Assembly (NCBI GenBank): GCA_913058575.1
Contig: CAJXRF010000038.1
Location: 1 to 52,575 of the forward strand
Length of the DNA: 52,575 bases
Direction: 5' to 3'
From: an uncultured Bermanella sp.
Lineage (GTDB): Bacteria; Pseudomonadota; Gammaproteobacteria; Pseudomonadales; Oceanobacteraceae
Shown here: piece after piece, positions 16,218 through 26,141 of the stretch
How the letters are laid out: every line of letters starts with the position of its first letter
Position numbering within the stretch: the stretch's first letter is position 1
Program-made: the position numbers and the translations under genes
Notes under the pieces: generated by a model
Seen by the model: only the letters and a program-made list of their open reading frames with translations
Database searches by the model: none
What the model was told of the DNA's origin: nothing

Positions 16218-17063
16218 GTGAATGAACTTAATTTGTCAAAAAGTGCTGCAGAGTACGTCCAAACATCTATAAAAGATGGTGTGCTTACCATCATGATGAA
16301 CAAGCCTAAAAAGTTAAATGGCTGGACAGCCCAAATGATGGATGCCTTTAAAGAGTCCCTTAAGCAGGCTGCCACACATGAAGCAACCAAAGCGGTTATC
16401 TTTACCGGCAGCGGTCACTACTTTTCGGCTGGGGTTAATTTTGGTGGCACTTTAAAGCCCATGCACCCTAAAAAATTACACAAAATGATAGTGGATCATA
16501 ATCAGCAGCTATTTGAAGTATTTTTACACTTCCCTAAGCCCATACTGGTGGCCATGAATGGCCCAGCCATTGGTGCCAGTGTGACGTCATCGACCTTGTG
16601 TAATGGCATCATCGCTTCACAAGACGCCACTTTCTCTACGCCATTTGCTGCGTTAGGCATCACACCTGAAGGTTGTTCTAGCATCCACTTCCCTCGTTTG
16701 ATGGGCGAACAAGGGGCACAACGCATGTTGGGTGCTGAAGGGTGGAAACCCACCGCGGCTCAAGCTCTTGAAGCAGGCCTTGTGCAATGGGTAGTGCCTA
16801 GTGATCAATTGCAAGAAGAGGCTCAACGCATTGCTCTTGATTGGATAGCAACAGGGCAGGGTCGTGCTTTTCTTGGGGGCAGTGAGCTGGCGGAATTAGA
16901 AAGTGCTAATGCTCGTGAATCGAAAGAACTGGCTGACGCATTTTTAGGGGCCGACTTTTTACGCGGGCAATTTCAGTTTTTATGGAGTAAGAAAAAACGT
17001 GGGCCATCATTGGTGTTTTTAATATTATTGATGTTAAGGCCTTTCTGGAAACATCTTGCTTAG
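16218..17063 (+). CDS. Enoyl-CoA delta-isomerase (ECI2-like crotonase)
   Basis: 281 residues from a GTG at 16218, which has GGGAG nine bases upstream. The frame opens further upstream, but that part does not look coding. The protein matches eukaryotic ECI2-type delta3-delta2-enoyl-CoA isomerases: VLTIMMNKPKKLNGW, then the oxyanion strand HYFSAGVNFGG. It also has LGITPEGCSSIHFPRLMG, where the glutamate of PEGCSS is the known catalytic position. The family helps degrade unsaturated fatty acids by shifting a double bond. The C-terminus is basic then hydrophobic (WSKKKRGPSLVFLILLMLRP), which is common in bacterial members and may touch the membrane. Confidence 0.85.
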   Translation: MNELNLSKSAAEYVQTSIKDGVLTIMMNKPKKLNGWTAQMMDAFKESLKQAATHEATKAVIFTGSGHYFSAGVNFGGTLKPMHPKKLHKMIVDHNQQLFEVFLHFPKPILVAMNGPAIGASVTSSTLCNGIIASQDATFSTPFAALGITPEGCSSIHFPRLMGEQGAQRMLGAEGWKPTAAQALEAGLVQWVVPSDQLQEEAQRIALDWIATGQGRAFLGGSELAELESANARESKELADAFLGADFLRGQFQFLWSKKKRGPSLVFLILLMLRPFWKHLA

Positions 17064-17230
17064 TAGGCTCGATTTAAACGGCTAGAGGGTTTAATACTTA
17101 TGGTCAATATTCTGGCCTTGATTTAATGATAAATGATATAACGAACAACAATAAGCCCAGCCGATGTAAAGGTGGCTGTGTCAGTTTATAAAGTCAATTG
17201 TCATTGATAGAAGAATCGCAAGGATGGAAT

Positions 17231-17965
17231 ATGCACCATAAAGACATTCACAAATACCTCGTTAATCTTGGCAACCCTAATATTGCCGAGCACTCCCAGC
17301 GTTTTTTTAAAACAGGCCCGGGAGAATATGGCGAAGGGGATATTTTTCTTGGCATACGCATGCCCGTCATTCGTGCCACCATTAAACTGTTTAAAGAAGC
17401 GGATTTAGCGACGGCTCAGTCCTTACTTAAATCCCAGTACCACGAAATTCGCATATTTGCTTTGTTGCTAATGGTGACGTTATTTAAAAAATCCTCATTT
17501 GATGAACAAGCGAATATTTATAAGGTGTATTTGGCTAATACTCAATACATTAATAACTGGGATCTAGTGGACTGCTCGGCCCATTATATAGTGGGGCAGC
17601 ACCTGCTTAACGAAGGCTTAATCGATAATGATTTATTTACAAAAGGGCAAGGCACTTTACATAAACTGGTGAAATCAGATTCATTATGGGAGCGCCGTAT
17701 TGCGGTACTGGCGAGCTTTCAGTTTATTCGAGCTCATGAATTCAAGCTTTCTTTAAATATCTATGAAGCCTTATTAGAAGACCCAGAGGATTTGATTCAT
17801 AAAGCAGTGGGTTGGATGCTGCGTGAATTAGGTAAGCGTGATAGGGAGCTTCTTGAGGCGTTCTTAAAAAAACATATAAACCATATGCCTCGTACTATGC
17901 TGCGTTATGCCATTGAGAAATTCACTAAAGAAGAGCGCCAATATTTTTTAACTCTTAAACGTTAA
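17231..17965 (+). CDS. AlkD-like DNA alkylation repair protein
   Basis: 244 residues from the ATG at 17231, which has AAGGA in front. A TTG-initiated extension to 17198 lacks one. The protein is made of helical HEAT-like repeats as in AlkC/AlkD DNA glycosylases. It has FLGIRMPVIRATIKLF, then YINNWDLVDCSAHYIVG with the Trp-Asp pair used for lesion recognition, then LWERRIAVLASFQFI. It ends with HKAVGWMLRELGKRD and a terminal MPRTMLRYAIEKF. Such enzymes excise positively charged alkylated bases such as 3-methyladenine and 7-methylguanine. It stands as a single gene in the cytoplasmic repair repertoire. Confidence 0.88.
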   Translation: MHHKDIHKYLVNLGNPNIAEHSQRFFKTGPGEYGEGDIFLGIRMPVIRATIKLFKEADLATAQSLLKSQYHEIRIFALLLMVTLFKKSSFDEQANIYKVYLANTQYINNWDLVDCSAHYIVGQHLLNEGLIDNDLFTKGQGTLHKLVKSDSLWERRIAVLASFQFIRAHEFKLSLNIYEALLEDPEDLIHKAVGWMLRELGKRDRELLEAFLKKHINHMPRTMLRYAIEKFTKEERQYFLTLKR

Positions 17966-18269
17966 TCACCTTTATGCTGCTTGTTAGATAAGTTTAAGCT
18001 CTTGGCTAATTGATTTATTTTTAAGTTACTCTTTAATTCAAACTGTTTTTTGGGCTTATGAAATCGCTAGATTCGTAGGGCTAATGTGTTATGATATCAA
18101 ACTGAATCGTTCGGTACAGTTTGGGTGTCTGTTAAAGTCGGTACATTTAAAGTTAGTGGTTTACGACTTAAATATTTTCCATAGAGTTACCAAATAAAAA
18201 TCGTTTGCGCTTTTAATTAATCGCCAGTCATTTCCTGTTATTAGGTTAACCTACTTAAGGATTCTAAAT
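17966..18269. other. 304-bp intergenic region with a short direct repeat
   Basis: This region holds the promoter of the thioesterase gene. TCGGTACA occurs twice (18111-18118 and 18138-18145), 27 bp apart, about 2.5 helical turns. It could be paired half-sites of a regulator. No terminator for the AlkD-like gene and no small gene were recognised. Confidence 0.4.
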
Positions 18270-18713
18270 ATGAGCCAATCCCAACATTTTCGCCATCTTG
18301 AAAGCATGTATGCCGCCGCCCCAATTAATGAGTTTTACTTGCCTGAAATGACGGTTACGCAAGGAGAAGCGGTAATTGAAATTAACGCTACTAAAAAGCA
18401 TCAGCATTCAGGGGGAGGCGTGCATGGTTCGGTGTATTTCAAAATGTTAGATGATGCGGCTTTTTTTGCGGCGAATTCGCTGGAAGAAGAAGTGTTTGTA
18501 TTAACCACCAGTTTTACCACTTACATTACTCGCCCTGTTGCGCAAGGAAAGATGCGCGCAGTAGGCAAGGTGGTGAATAAAAATAAAAGTCAGTTTATCG
18601 CGGAAGCCATTGTCTATGATGAGCAAGACCGAGAGATTGGTCGGGGTAATGGTATTTTTGTGCGCAGTAAATTATTACTAACCGATGCCACAGGCTATGA
18701 TCAAATAAAATAG
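18270..18713 (+). CDS. PaaI-type hotdog thioesterase
   Basis: 147 residues. The hotdog-fold signature is HGSVYFKMLDDAAFFAANSL (~51-70), where the Asp on the central helix is the usual catalytic residue. It is followed by VLTTSFTTYITRPVAQGKMR and a final strand GRGNGIFVRS. The family hydrolyses acyl- or aryl-CoA thioesters and rescues trapped CoA. It lies convergent with the leucine-degradation cluster, so a role in clearing acyl-CoA intermediates is plausible, but this is inference. A TTAAGGA site lies upstream of the ATG. Confidence 0.85.
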   Translation: MSQSQHFRHLESMYAAAPINEFYLPEMTVTQGEAVIEINATKKHQHSGGGVHGSVYFKMLDDAAFFAANSLEEEVFVLTTSFTTYITRPVAQGKMRAVGKVVNKNKSQFIAEAIVYDEQDREIGRGNGIFVRSKLLLTDATGYDQIK

Positions 18714-18848
18714 ATATATTTTTGGCATTAATTGTAAACGCTGGTTAGCACTGGGTGTTTTGTATGATTGAAAATAGATGATCATTCAGTTAAAACTATT
18801 TACCTGAACGATCGCTATTCCAAAGTTGTGTTTATTTATCAATAGGGT

Positions 18849-19754
18849 TCAATAAGCGGCCCCCACCTTACTTTGGTTTTCTCTATTTAGTGCTTTGCAA
18901 ATCCAGTGACCAATATTAATGACTTCATCTAAATTAATGTTGGTTGTAATGTCCATGCCATTTAGCATAAATAAAACATCTTCCGTTGCGATGTTACCGC
19001 TGGCCCCCTTGGCATAAGGGCAGCCCCCTAAACCCGCTACGGAACTGTCTATTTTATTAATGCCTAATTCCAAACTGGCGTATATATTAGTAAGCGCTTG
19101 GCCGTAGGTATTGTGACAGTGCACAGCCAGTTTATGACAGGGTACTTTTTTCATCACTTCGTTTAGCATGTTTTTAAATTTTAAAGGGGTACCCACTCCT
19201 ATGGTGTCACCAAGAGAAATTTCATAACAACCCATTTCATATAAATAGCTGGCTACTTGCGCTACCTTTTTGGGGGCAATATCACCTTCATAAGGGCAGC
19301 CTATGACAGTCGAGACATAGCCACGCACCGGCATATTAACTTTTTTAGCCTGTGCCATAATAGTGTCAAAACGTTGCAGGCTTTCTTCAATAGAGCAATT
19401 AATGTTCTTTTGAGTGAAACTCTCACTGGCAGCACTGAAAATAGCCACTTCATCGGCACCATGTTTAATGGCCCCTTCAAGCCCTTTTAAATTAGGGGTG
19501 AGTGCAGCATACTTTGCACCACTTTGTTGTTTGACAGAGCTGGCGTTGAGCTTATCTAACACCAAATCGGTGCCAGCCATTTGGGGTACCCATTTGGGCG
19601 ATACAAAGCTACCCGCTTCGATTTTTTGAATCCCTGCCTTTGCTAAGCGCTCAATTAACTCAACACGCAGCTGTGTAGATAAAATATTCGGTTCATTTTG
19701 CAAGCCGTCTCTGGGACCCACTTCAATGATTTCAACCTGCTTTGGTAATGTCAT
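18849..19754 (-). CDS. liuE: Hydroxymethylglutaryl-CoA lyase
   Basis: 301 residues. It cleaves HMG-CoA to acetyl-CoA and acetoacetate, the last step of leucine breakdown (also called mvaB). Seen are [11 protein letters not shown] at the start, with the metal-binding Asp, then the [11 protein letters not shown] histidine pair. The glycine-rich [20 protein letters not shown] loop carries the catalytic cysteine. Length is normal. It is the last gene of the minus-strand liu cluster, 92 bp after liuD. Its acetoacetate would feed the acetoacetyl-CoA synthetase at 5331. Confidence 0.96.
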   Translation of the reverse strand: MTLPKQVEIIEVGPRDGLQNEPNILSTQLRVELIERLAKAGIQKIEAGSFVSPKWVPQMAGTDLVLDKLNASSVKQQSGAKYAALTPNLKGLEGAIKHGADEVAIFSAASESFTQKNINCSIEESLQRFDTIMAQAKKVNMPVRGYVSTVIGCPYEGDIAPKKVAQVASYLYEMGCYEISLGDTIGVGTPLKFKNMLNEVMKKVPCHKLAVHCHNTYGQALTNIYASLELGINKIDSSVAGLGGCPYAKGASGNIATEDVLFMLNGMDITTNINLDEVINIGHWICKALNRENQSKVGAAY

Positions 19755-19846
19755 GTTAATAATTCAACCGTTAATAACTCAAGAAGTGGGTTTATGAATT
19801 TAATTTTTCTGTAACCTTTATTTTTAATAGCTTGAAGCCTTAACAG

Positions 19847-21910
19847 CTAGGCTTCTTCCATTTCAAGTAACAGGGCCCCTTCATCCACTAAATCACCCAC
19901 TTTAAAGCTAATTTCTTTTACTGTGCCGTCTTCTGGGGCTTTGATAGCATGTTCCATTTTCATGGCTTCCATGATCATTAATACATCACCAGCCTTAACA
20001 ACTTGACCAGCCTGGCTATCCACTTGAATTATGGTGCCGTTCATGGGCGCTTTTAAACTGCCCTGTTGTTCATCTAACTGATTATAGTCTTGGCGGTTGA
20101 ATTCAAATTGGCTTTCACCATCGGCATCGTACACCCAGAGTTTATGGTCATGGCGAATAACCCGTGCACCGTGCCAGCTAACGGAAGAATTATCAGAGGC
20201 GCTGACTTCATATTGTACCTGGCCACTTTCTAGTCGGGCGGTAATGGCATAGACCTGTTCTTGTAATAAAATATTCCAACTGTTTTCACTGGTCGTGTCC
20301 ACAGAAACACAAAGCGCCTCTTCATTTTTTAATTTAAAATTGAGTATTTCACGAGCAGGTTGATTCAATCGAAAGGCCGTCACGTTATGCCAAGGGCTGT
20401 TTATGTCGTCGCTGGCGAGGCTTTGTTCCTTACCTTGACTATTGCGAGTGAGCATGTGGTGAGAAATGGCCGCGAATAAGTGATGCTGCTTCACGTCCTG
20501 TGTGGTTAAGAGTTGATCATTGAATTCCTCAATAAATTGTGTGCTCACATTACCTTGTTTAAAAGCTTCTACGTTCACCACTTTTCGTAAAAAGGAAAGG
20601 TTGGTCGTCACTCCTGCAATTTGGTATTCCTGCAATGCTTGTTTTAAGGTGCTTAAACATTGTTGGCGGTCTTCTCCCCAAACGATTAACTTACTGATCA
20701 TAGGGTCGTAATAAGGGCTTACCGCGTCTCCTTGTTTTACGCCCGTGTCTAAACGCACTTTTCCTTCCACTAGTGTTGGAAGCGCTACAAAGTCTAGGAT
20801 GCCTGTGGTGGGTAAAAATTCGTTATCTGGGTCTTCAGCGTATATACGCACCTCCATGCTATGACCATTGATGGAGAGTTGATTCTGACTTAAAGGTAAG
20901 GCTTCTCCTTGAGCGACTTTTAATTGCCAAATAACAAGATCAAGACCGGTAATCATTTCAGTAACGGGATGTTCAACCTGAAGGCGCGTATTCATTTCCA
21001 TGAAATAAAATGTGCCTGAGCCATTTGGGCTTTCTTCATAAAGAAACTCTACGGTGCCAGCCCCTTCATAATCAATGGCTTTTGCGGCTTGAATAGCCGC
21101 TTTACCCATGGCAGTACGGTCTGTTTCATTAAACTGTGGTGCAGGGGCTTCTTCCACTACTTTTTGATGACGGCGTTGAATAGAGCAGTCGCGTTCAAAC
21201 AAATAAACACCGTTACCTTGTTGATCCATAAAAACTTGAATCTCAACGTGGCGCGGGCGTGTGATGTATTTTTCAACCAACAACTTATCATCACCAAAAC
21301 TATTTAAGCCTTCACGTTTACTGGCACTGATGCCTGCTGCAATTTGTGATTCATTTTCCACCACTCGCATGCCTTTGCCCCCACCACCGGCACTGGCTTT
21401 TATTAATACTGGAAAACCGATGTTTTTAATTTGCCCACTTAAAAAAGTTTCATCCTGGTTATCTCCATGGTAACCGGGCACTAGCGGTACACTGGCTTTT
21501 TCCATTAACGTTTTAGACTCACTTTTTGAGCCCATGGCTTTTATGGCAGAAACCGGAGGACCCACCCAGATAATGCCTGCCTCTTGTATGGCTTGGGCGA
21601 AGCCGGCGTTTTCAGATAAAAATCCGTAGCCTGGGTGAATGGCATCGGCCTTTGCGTCCTTGGCCACTTGTAAAATCTTTTCTACTTGTAAGTAACTTTC
21701 TTTAGCCGGACTTGCGCCAATGTACCAGGCTTCATTGGCTTGTTTGACGTGCATGGCATTCTTATCAGCGTCGCTATAAAGAGCAATGCAATGAATGCCT
21801 ATTTTTTGTGCGCTTTGCATAATACGAATGGCAATTTCGCCACGGTTGGCGATTAAAAGGCGAGCAATCTTTTTAAGAGACGGTTTAGGGGACGTATTAG
21901 TTGTTGTCAT
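19847..21910 (-). CDS. liuD: Methylcrotonyl-CoA carboxylase, biotin-containing alpha subunit
   Basis: 687 residues from the ATG at 21910, one base after the liuC stop and preceded by AGGTGAG. An in-frame ATG at 21940 would overlap liuC. It has a biotin carboxylase domain (LLIANRGEIAIRIM, the KASAGGGGKGMRVV ATP-grasp loop, then YFMEMNTRLQVEHPVTE). A linker region follows, and then a C-terminal biotinyl domain where K651 in IMEAMKMEH carries biotin. With LiuB it carboxylates 3-methylcrotonyl-CoA to 3-methylglutaconyl-CoA in the cytoplasm. It is translationally coupled to liuC. Confidence 0.96.
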   Translation of the reverse strand: MTTTNTSPKPSLKKIARLLIANRGEIAIRIMQSAQKIGIHCIALYSDADKNAMHVKQANEAWYIGASPAKESYLQVEKILQVAKDAKADAIHPGYGFLSENAGFAQAIQEAGIIWVGPPVSAIKAMGSKSESKTLMEKASVPLVPGYHGDNQDETFLSGQIKNIGFPVLIKASAGGGGKGMRVVENESQIAAGISASKREGLNSFGDDKLLVEKYITRPRHVEIQVFMDQQGNGVYLFERDCSIQRRHQKVVEEAPAPQFNETDRTAMGKAAIQAAKAIDYEGAGTVEFLYEESPNGSGTFYFMEMNTRLQVEHPVTEMITGLDLVIWQLKVAQGEALPLSQNQLSINGHSMEVRIYAEDPDNEFLPTTGILDFVALPTLVEGKVRLDTGVKQGDAVSPYYDPMISKLIVWGEDRQQCLSTLKQALQEYQIAGVTTNLSFLRKVVNVEAFKQGNVSTQFIEEFNDQLLTTQDVKQHHLFAAISHHMLTRNSQGKEQSLASDDINSPWHNVTAFRLNQPAREILNFKLKNEEALCVSVDTTSENSWNILLQEQVYAITARLESGQVQYEVSASDNSSVSWHGARVIRHDHKLWVYDADGESQFEFNRQDYNQLDEQQGSLKAPMNGTIIQVDSQAGQVVKAGDVLMIMEAMKMEHAIKAPEDGTVKEISFKVGDLVDEGALLLEMEEA

Positions 21911-21911
21911 G

Positions 21912-22754
21912 TTATTTCTCACCTGTTTCTTTAGGCACAAGCCTTGAATTGGCCCAATTAGGTTTTCTTTTCTCTAAAAATGAACCTAGTCCTTCTTGTC
22001 CTTCTTCGCTCACTCGAATAGCAGCAATAAGGTTAACCGTGTAATCGCGCATGTCTTGGTTAATGTCACCTCGACTCACTTCTTTAATGAGTTGTTTGGT
22101 TTTATGCATGGCTTGTGGACTGTTTTGCAATAACGCTTGAATAAAGTCATCAGCCATTTTAGCCAGTTCACTTTCATTTTGAGCCACTTCGTGTACGAGA
22201 TTGAGCTGGGCTGCTTGGTGGGCATCAAAACTTTCGGCGGTTAAGAAATAACGTCGTGCGGCGCGCTCTCCCATGGCCGATACCACAAATGGACTAATAA
22301 CTGCTGGGCTTAACCCAATTTTTACTTCGCTTAAGCAAAAGCGGCTGCGCACGGTAGCAATGGCCATGTCACAACAGGCGATTAAACCCACGGCTCCTCC
22401 ATAAGCTGCTCCGTTAACTAAGGCGATGGTGGGTTTGCTTAAGTCATTTAATGTGTGCATTAGCTGGGCAAGGTGTTGGGCGTCATGACGGTTCTCTTGT
22501 TCAGTTAACGTGGCCATGCGCTTCATCCAATTTAAATCGGCTCCTGCACTGAAGTGTTTACCCTTGCTGGTGAGAACCACCACGCGCACTTCGTCATTGG
22601 CTTCAATGTTTTCAAGGGCTTCGATAATTTGTGTAATTAAAACATCGTCAAAGGCGTTGTGTACATCTGGGCGGTTTAAACTAAGGCGGGCAATTCCTGC
22701 GTTTATTTCCACTAGTAAATTTTTATCTGTCATCTCTTGGGGAGTATTCATCAT
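21912..22754 (-). CDS. liuC: Methylglutaconyl-CoA hydratase
   Basis: 280 residues, a crotonase-family enzyme that hydrates 3-methylglutaconyl-CoA to HMG-CoA. The oxyanion strand HFSAGADLNWMKRM, the second loop GAAYGGAVGLIACCDMAIA, and CLSEVKIGLSPAVISPFVV with the catalytic Glu are present. Its ATG shares a base with the liuB stop (TAATG), a classic coupling overlap. The order between the two carboxylase subunit genes is standard for liu clusters and supports the specific assignment over a generic hydratase. Confidence 0.93.
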   Translation of the reverse strand: MMNTPQEMTDKNLLVEINAGIARLSLNRPDVHNAFDDVLITQIIEALENIEANDEVRVVVLTSKGKHFSAGADLNWMKRMATLTEQENRHDAQHLAQLMHTLNDLSKPTIALVNGAAYGGAVGLIACCDMAIATVRSRFCLSEVKIGLSPAVISPFVVSAMGERAARRYFLTAESFDAHQAAQLNLVHEVAQNESELAKMADDFIQALLQNSPQAMHKTKQLIKEVSRGDINQDMRDYTVNLIAAIRVSEEGQEGLGSFLEKRKPNWANSRLVPKETGEK

Positions 22755-24361
22755 TACATCCTAAAAATGCCAAATTTGGTTTCTTGCTGGGGCGCATTTA
22801 ATGATGCACTAATGGCAAGGCCTAAAATTTCTCGAGATTGCGCAGGGTCAATGACGCCGTCATCCCATAGTCTTGCCGACGCGTAATAAGGATGACCTTC
22901 CTTTTCATATTTTTCTAACAGTGGCGCTTTGAAATTTTCTTGATCTTCTTCACTAAAGGTTTCACCTCGCTTTTCTTTTGCGCCCTTGGTGATTAATGAC
23001 ATAACACCAGCGGCTTGTTCGCCACCCATGACACTAATGCGGGCGTTTGGCCACATCCACATAAAGTTTGGATCGTATGCTCGCCCGCACATGCCATAAT
23101 TACCCGCCCCAAAGCTGCCACCAAATACCATGGTGAACTTAGGCACCTTGGCGCAAGCTACGGCGTTCACCATTTTAGCGCCGTGTTTGGCGATGCCTTC
23201 TTGTTCGTATTTAGAACCCACCATGAAGCCTGTGATGTTTTGTAAAAAAATAAGGGGAATGTTGCGCTGACAGCATAGCTCAATAAAGTTGGCACCTTTT
23301 TGAGCACTTTCTGAAAATAAAATACCGTTGTTGGCAACGATGCCCACAGGATAACCATATATTCGGGCAAAGCCGGTAACCAGGGTGGTGCCAAAGCGCG
23401 CTTTGTATTCGTCAAAGTCACTGCCATCTACAATGCGGGCGATAATCTCACGGGCATCCATGGGCTTTTTTAAATCTTGAGGAATAATGCCATACAACTC
23501 TTTGGCTTCATAAAGAGGAGCGATAACTTTGCGTACATCTAATTGGGTTTGTTTTTGCCAATTTAATCGGTCGATGGATTGGCGGGCTAGCTGCAGGGCG
23601 TGTTCATCATTTTCGGCTAGGTGATCCACCACGCCACTGGTGGATGTGTGCATGTCACCGCCCCCAAGAGTTTGCGAGTCGACCACTTCACCTGTGGCCA
23701 TTTGCACAAGCGGTGGGCCGGCTAAAAAGATGGTGCCTTGTTCTTTTACGATAATGGATTCATCGGCCATGGCCGGCACATAGGCACCACCTGCCGTGCA
23801 ACTGCCCATGACCACTGCTATTTGCGGAATGCCCATGGCTGACATATTAGCTTGATTAAAAAAAATTCGCCCAAAGTGATCTCTGTCGGGAAATACTTCA
23901 TCTTGGCGGGGCAGGTTAGCGCCGCCGCTGTCTACTAAATAAATACAAGGCAGATAATTTTTTTGAGCAATCTCTTGGGCCCGTAAATGTTTTTTAACCG
24001 TAAGCGGGTAGTAAGACCCCCCTTTGACGGTGGCATCGTTTGCCACGATCATACATTCTACGCCACTAACTTTACCAATACCTGCCACTACGCCTGCACA
24101 GGGCACGTGGTCGTCATACACTTCATGGGCAGCCAGTTGGCCCACCTCTAAAAAAGGTGATCCTTCATCTAGTAGATGAGCGATGCGTTCACGGGGTAAT
24201 AGTTTTCCACGACTTTTATGGCGCGCTTGTGACGTTTCTCCGCCCCCTAAAGAAATGCTTTGTACGAGTTTGTGTAAATCTGCCACCATTTCTAGGTTAA
24301 AGGCGACATTGTCTTTAAAGTCGCTTGCGTGGGGATTTATTTTTGAATGTATAACTGGCAT
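22754..24361 (-). CDS. liuB: Methylcrotonyl-CoA carboxylase beta subunit (carboxyltransferase)
   Basis: 535 residues, the family's usual length. The carboxyltransferase fold is visible as [19 protein letters not shown], the [17 protein letters not shown] loop, [17 protein letters not shown], and the C-terminal [18 protein letters not shown] and MGGEQAAGV loops. It transfers CO2 from biotin on LiuD to methylcrotonyl-CoA. It overlaps liuC by one base. A 125-bp gap separates it from liuA, with no obvious terminator, so read-through from liuA is likely. Confidence 0.96.
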   Translation of the reverse strand: MPVIHSKINPHASDFKDNVAFNLEMVADLHKLVQSISLGGGETSQARHKSRGKLLPRERIAHLLDEGSPFLEVGQLAAHEVYDDHVPCAGVVAGIGKVSGVECMIVANDATVKGGSYYPLTVKKHLRAQEIAQKNYLPCIYLVDSGGANLPRQDEVFPDRDHFGRIFFNQANMSAMGIPQIAVVMGSCTAGGAYVPAMADESIIVKEQGTIFLAGPPLVQMATGEVVDSQTLGGGDMHTSTSGVVDHLAENDEHALQLARQSIDRLNWQKQTQLDVRKVIAPLYEAKELYGIIPQDLKKPMDAREIIARIVDGSDFDEYKARFGTTLVTGFARIYGYPVGIVANNGILFSESAQKGANFIELCCQRNIPLIFLQNITGFMVGSKYEQEGIAKHGAKMVNAVACAKVPKFTMVFGGSFGAGNYGMCGRAYDPNFMWMWPNARISVMGGEQAAGVMSLITKGAKEKRGETFSEEDQENFKAPLLEKYEKEGHPYYASARLWDDGVIDPAQSREILGLAISASLNAPQQETKFGIFRM

Positions 24362-24486
24362 TGGATACCCTTAATTTTAGCGCTAATTTTTAAGTTTTAT
24401 AAATTAGATCTAAACGAAATTTTATAGGTGAGAGGGCAGTTGGCCTCTCACAAGTTTTACCGTTCATTAAACGCAGCAATGACCCA

Positions 24487-25656
24487 CTACTTTGACTCGT
24501 TAAAAATTTCACGGCCAATCAACATTCTTCTGACTTCTGAGGTGCCTGCGCCAATCTCATAAAGTTTGGCATCGCGCAGTAATCTCCCACAGGCAAAGTC
24601 ATTGATGTAACCATTGCCTCCTAAAATTTGAATGGCATCCAATGCCATTTGGGTGGCTTTCTCTGCGCAATATAAAATGACACCGGCTGCATCTTTACGA
24701 GTGGTTTCACCGCGATCACAAGCATTGGCCACTGCATACAAATAAGATTTACAGGCGTTCATGGTGCTGTACATGTCAGCGACCTTACCTTGAATTAATT
24801 GAAACTCACCGATGCTTTTTCCGAATTGTTGGCGGTCATGAATGTAAGGCACGACTAAATCCATACAGGCTTGCATGATGCCGGTGGGGCCACCGCTTAA
24901 TACCACCCGTTCATAATCTAGGCCACTCATTAAAACTTTAACCCCTTGGTTTAAGCCGCCCATGATATTTTCTTCGGGCACTTCGCAATTTTCAAAAATG
25001 AGTTCGCAGGTATTGGAGCCGCGCATGCCTAACTTGTCGAGCTTTTGACCACGACTAAATCCTGGGAAATCACGTTCTACAATAAAGGCTGTGATGCCAT
25101 GGGCACCTTTTTCAAAATCGGTTTTGGCGTAAATCACATATACGTCGGCATCTGGGCCATTGGTGATCCACATCTTGCCGCCATTTAAAATGTACTTGTC
25201 GTCTTTTTTATCGGCTCGTAATTTCATGCTGACGACATCACTGCCTGCATTGGGTTCGCTCATGGCAAGGGCGCCCACGTGTTCTCCGCTTAAGAGCTTA
25301 GGTAAGTACTTAGCCTTTTGTGCATCATTGCCATTTTTAGTGAGTTGATTGACACAAAGATTAGAGAATGCGCCATAACTTAAACCAATAGAGGCAGAGG
25401 CGCGGCTGATTTCTTCCATGGCCACCACATGGGCCAGATAACCCATGTTGATGCCGCCGTACTGCTCTTCAGCGGTGACACCTAATAGACCCATGTCGCC
25501 AAACTTTTTCCAAAGGGTATTTGGAAATGCATTTTCCACATCGGTTTGTTGGGCAAGCGGGGCAATTTCACGACTGGCAAATTCATTTACCTGTGCACGC
25601 AACATATCGATGGTTTCCCCTAAACCAAAATTGAACTCTTTATAAATGCTTTTCAT
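24487..25656 (-). CDS. liuA: Isovaleryl-CoA dehydrogenase
   Basis: 389 residues, an FAD-dependent acyl-CoA dehydrogenase oxidising isovaleryl-CoA to 3-methylcrotonyl-CoA. Seen are [18 protein letters not shown], then [19 protein letters not shown], and [18 protein letters not shown]. In the last of these, E249 matches the isovaleryl-specific catalytic base position. The C-terminal [12 protein letters not shown] and [11 protein letters not shown] are also present. It lies 59 bp downstream of liuR and upstream of liuB on the same strand. Electrons would pass to ETF, which is not encoded in this window. Confidence 0.95.
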   Translation of the reverse strand: MKSIYKEFNFGLGETIDMLRAQVNEFASREIAPLAQQTDVENAFPNTLWKKFGDMGLLGVTAEEQYGGINMGYLAHVVAMEEISRASASIGLSYGAFSNLCVNQLTKNGNDAQKAKYLPKLLSGEHVGALAMSEPNAGSDVVSMKLRADKKDDKYILNGGKMWITNGPDADVYVIYAKTDFEKGAHGITAFIVERDFPGFSRGQKLDKLGMRGSNTCELIFENCEVPEENIMGGLNQGVKVLMSGLDYERVVLSGGPTGIMQACMDLVVPYIHDRQQFGKSIGEFQLIQGKVADMYSTMNACKSYLYAVANACDRGETTRKDAAGVILYCAEKATQMALDAIQILGGNGYINDFACGRLLRDAKLYEIGAGTSEVRRMLIGREIFNESK

Positions 25657-25715
25657 GTTAATTCCTTATTTTTATTTTGAATCGTTTTTAAGCTAAAAAA
25701 TGAAAGTTTAAATAT

Positions 25716-26099
25716 TTAGGTCTTTTGCATGGCTTGGCGCACTTGGTCTTCGTGTTCGTCTAATTCAAGCATCATCACTTCAATATCATTTAATTGGTGT
25801 TGTAGGCGTTCGCGACTTTCTTGAACTCGCTCTAATACTTTTTGATATTGCGCCTGATTATTTTGCGCTGGGTTATACATTTGAATGAGTTCGCGACTTT
25901 CGGCCAACGACCAGCCTAAACGTTTACCGCGCAAAATGAGTTTTAACGTGGTGTAGTCCCGTGGGCTATATAGACGTTTCTGGCCAGCACGCTCAGGGCT
26001 AAGTAGGCCCTCACTTTCGTAAAAACGTATGGTGCGAGTGGTGATGTCAAAGCGCTGAGCGAGATCACTGATGGTGTAAATTGTGTCATTTTTAGTCAT
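25716..26099 (-). CDS. liuR: MerR-family regulator LiuR
   Basis: 127 residues. The N-terminal winged helix-turn-helix is typical of MerR proteins: YTISDLAQRFDITTRTIRFY, followed by ESEGLLSPERAGQKRLYS. A dimerising coiled coil follows (~75-125). There are no conserved cysteines, so it is not a metal sensor. In gammaproteobacteria LiuR controls branched-chain amino-acid catabolism. Here it heads the cluster and a palindrome of the expected type lies directly upstream. No ribosome binding site precedes the ATG, and a possible -10 (TACACT) sits ~7 bases away. The message may therefore be leaderless. Confidence 0.92.
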   Translation of the reverse strand: MTKNDTIYTISDLAQRFDITTRTIRFYESEGLLSPERAGQKRLYSPRDYTTLKLILRGKRLGWSLAESRELIQMYNPAQNNQAQYQKVLERVQESRERLQHQLNDIEVMMLELDEHEDQVRQAMQKT

Positions 26100-26105
26100 G
26101 GTGAC

Positions 26106-26141
26106 AGTGTAGATTTAAGTTTACGTTAACGTCAACGTAAA
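26106..26141 (-). promoter_or_regulatory. LiuR operator and probable liuR promoter
   Basis: TTTACGTT-N6-AACGTAAA (26120-26141) is a perfect 8-bp inverted repeat around a GC-poor centre, in the style of MerR operators. Overlapping it on the minus strand, TTGACG (26130-26135) and TACACT (26106-26111) are 18 bp apart and can serve as -35 and -10. The long spacer is typical of MerR-controlled promoters. The operator is seen directly; assigning it to LiuR rests on position and on the known motif type. Confidence 0.75.
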
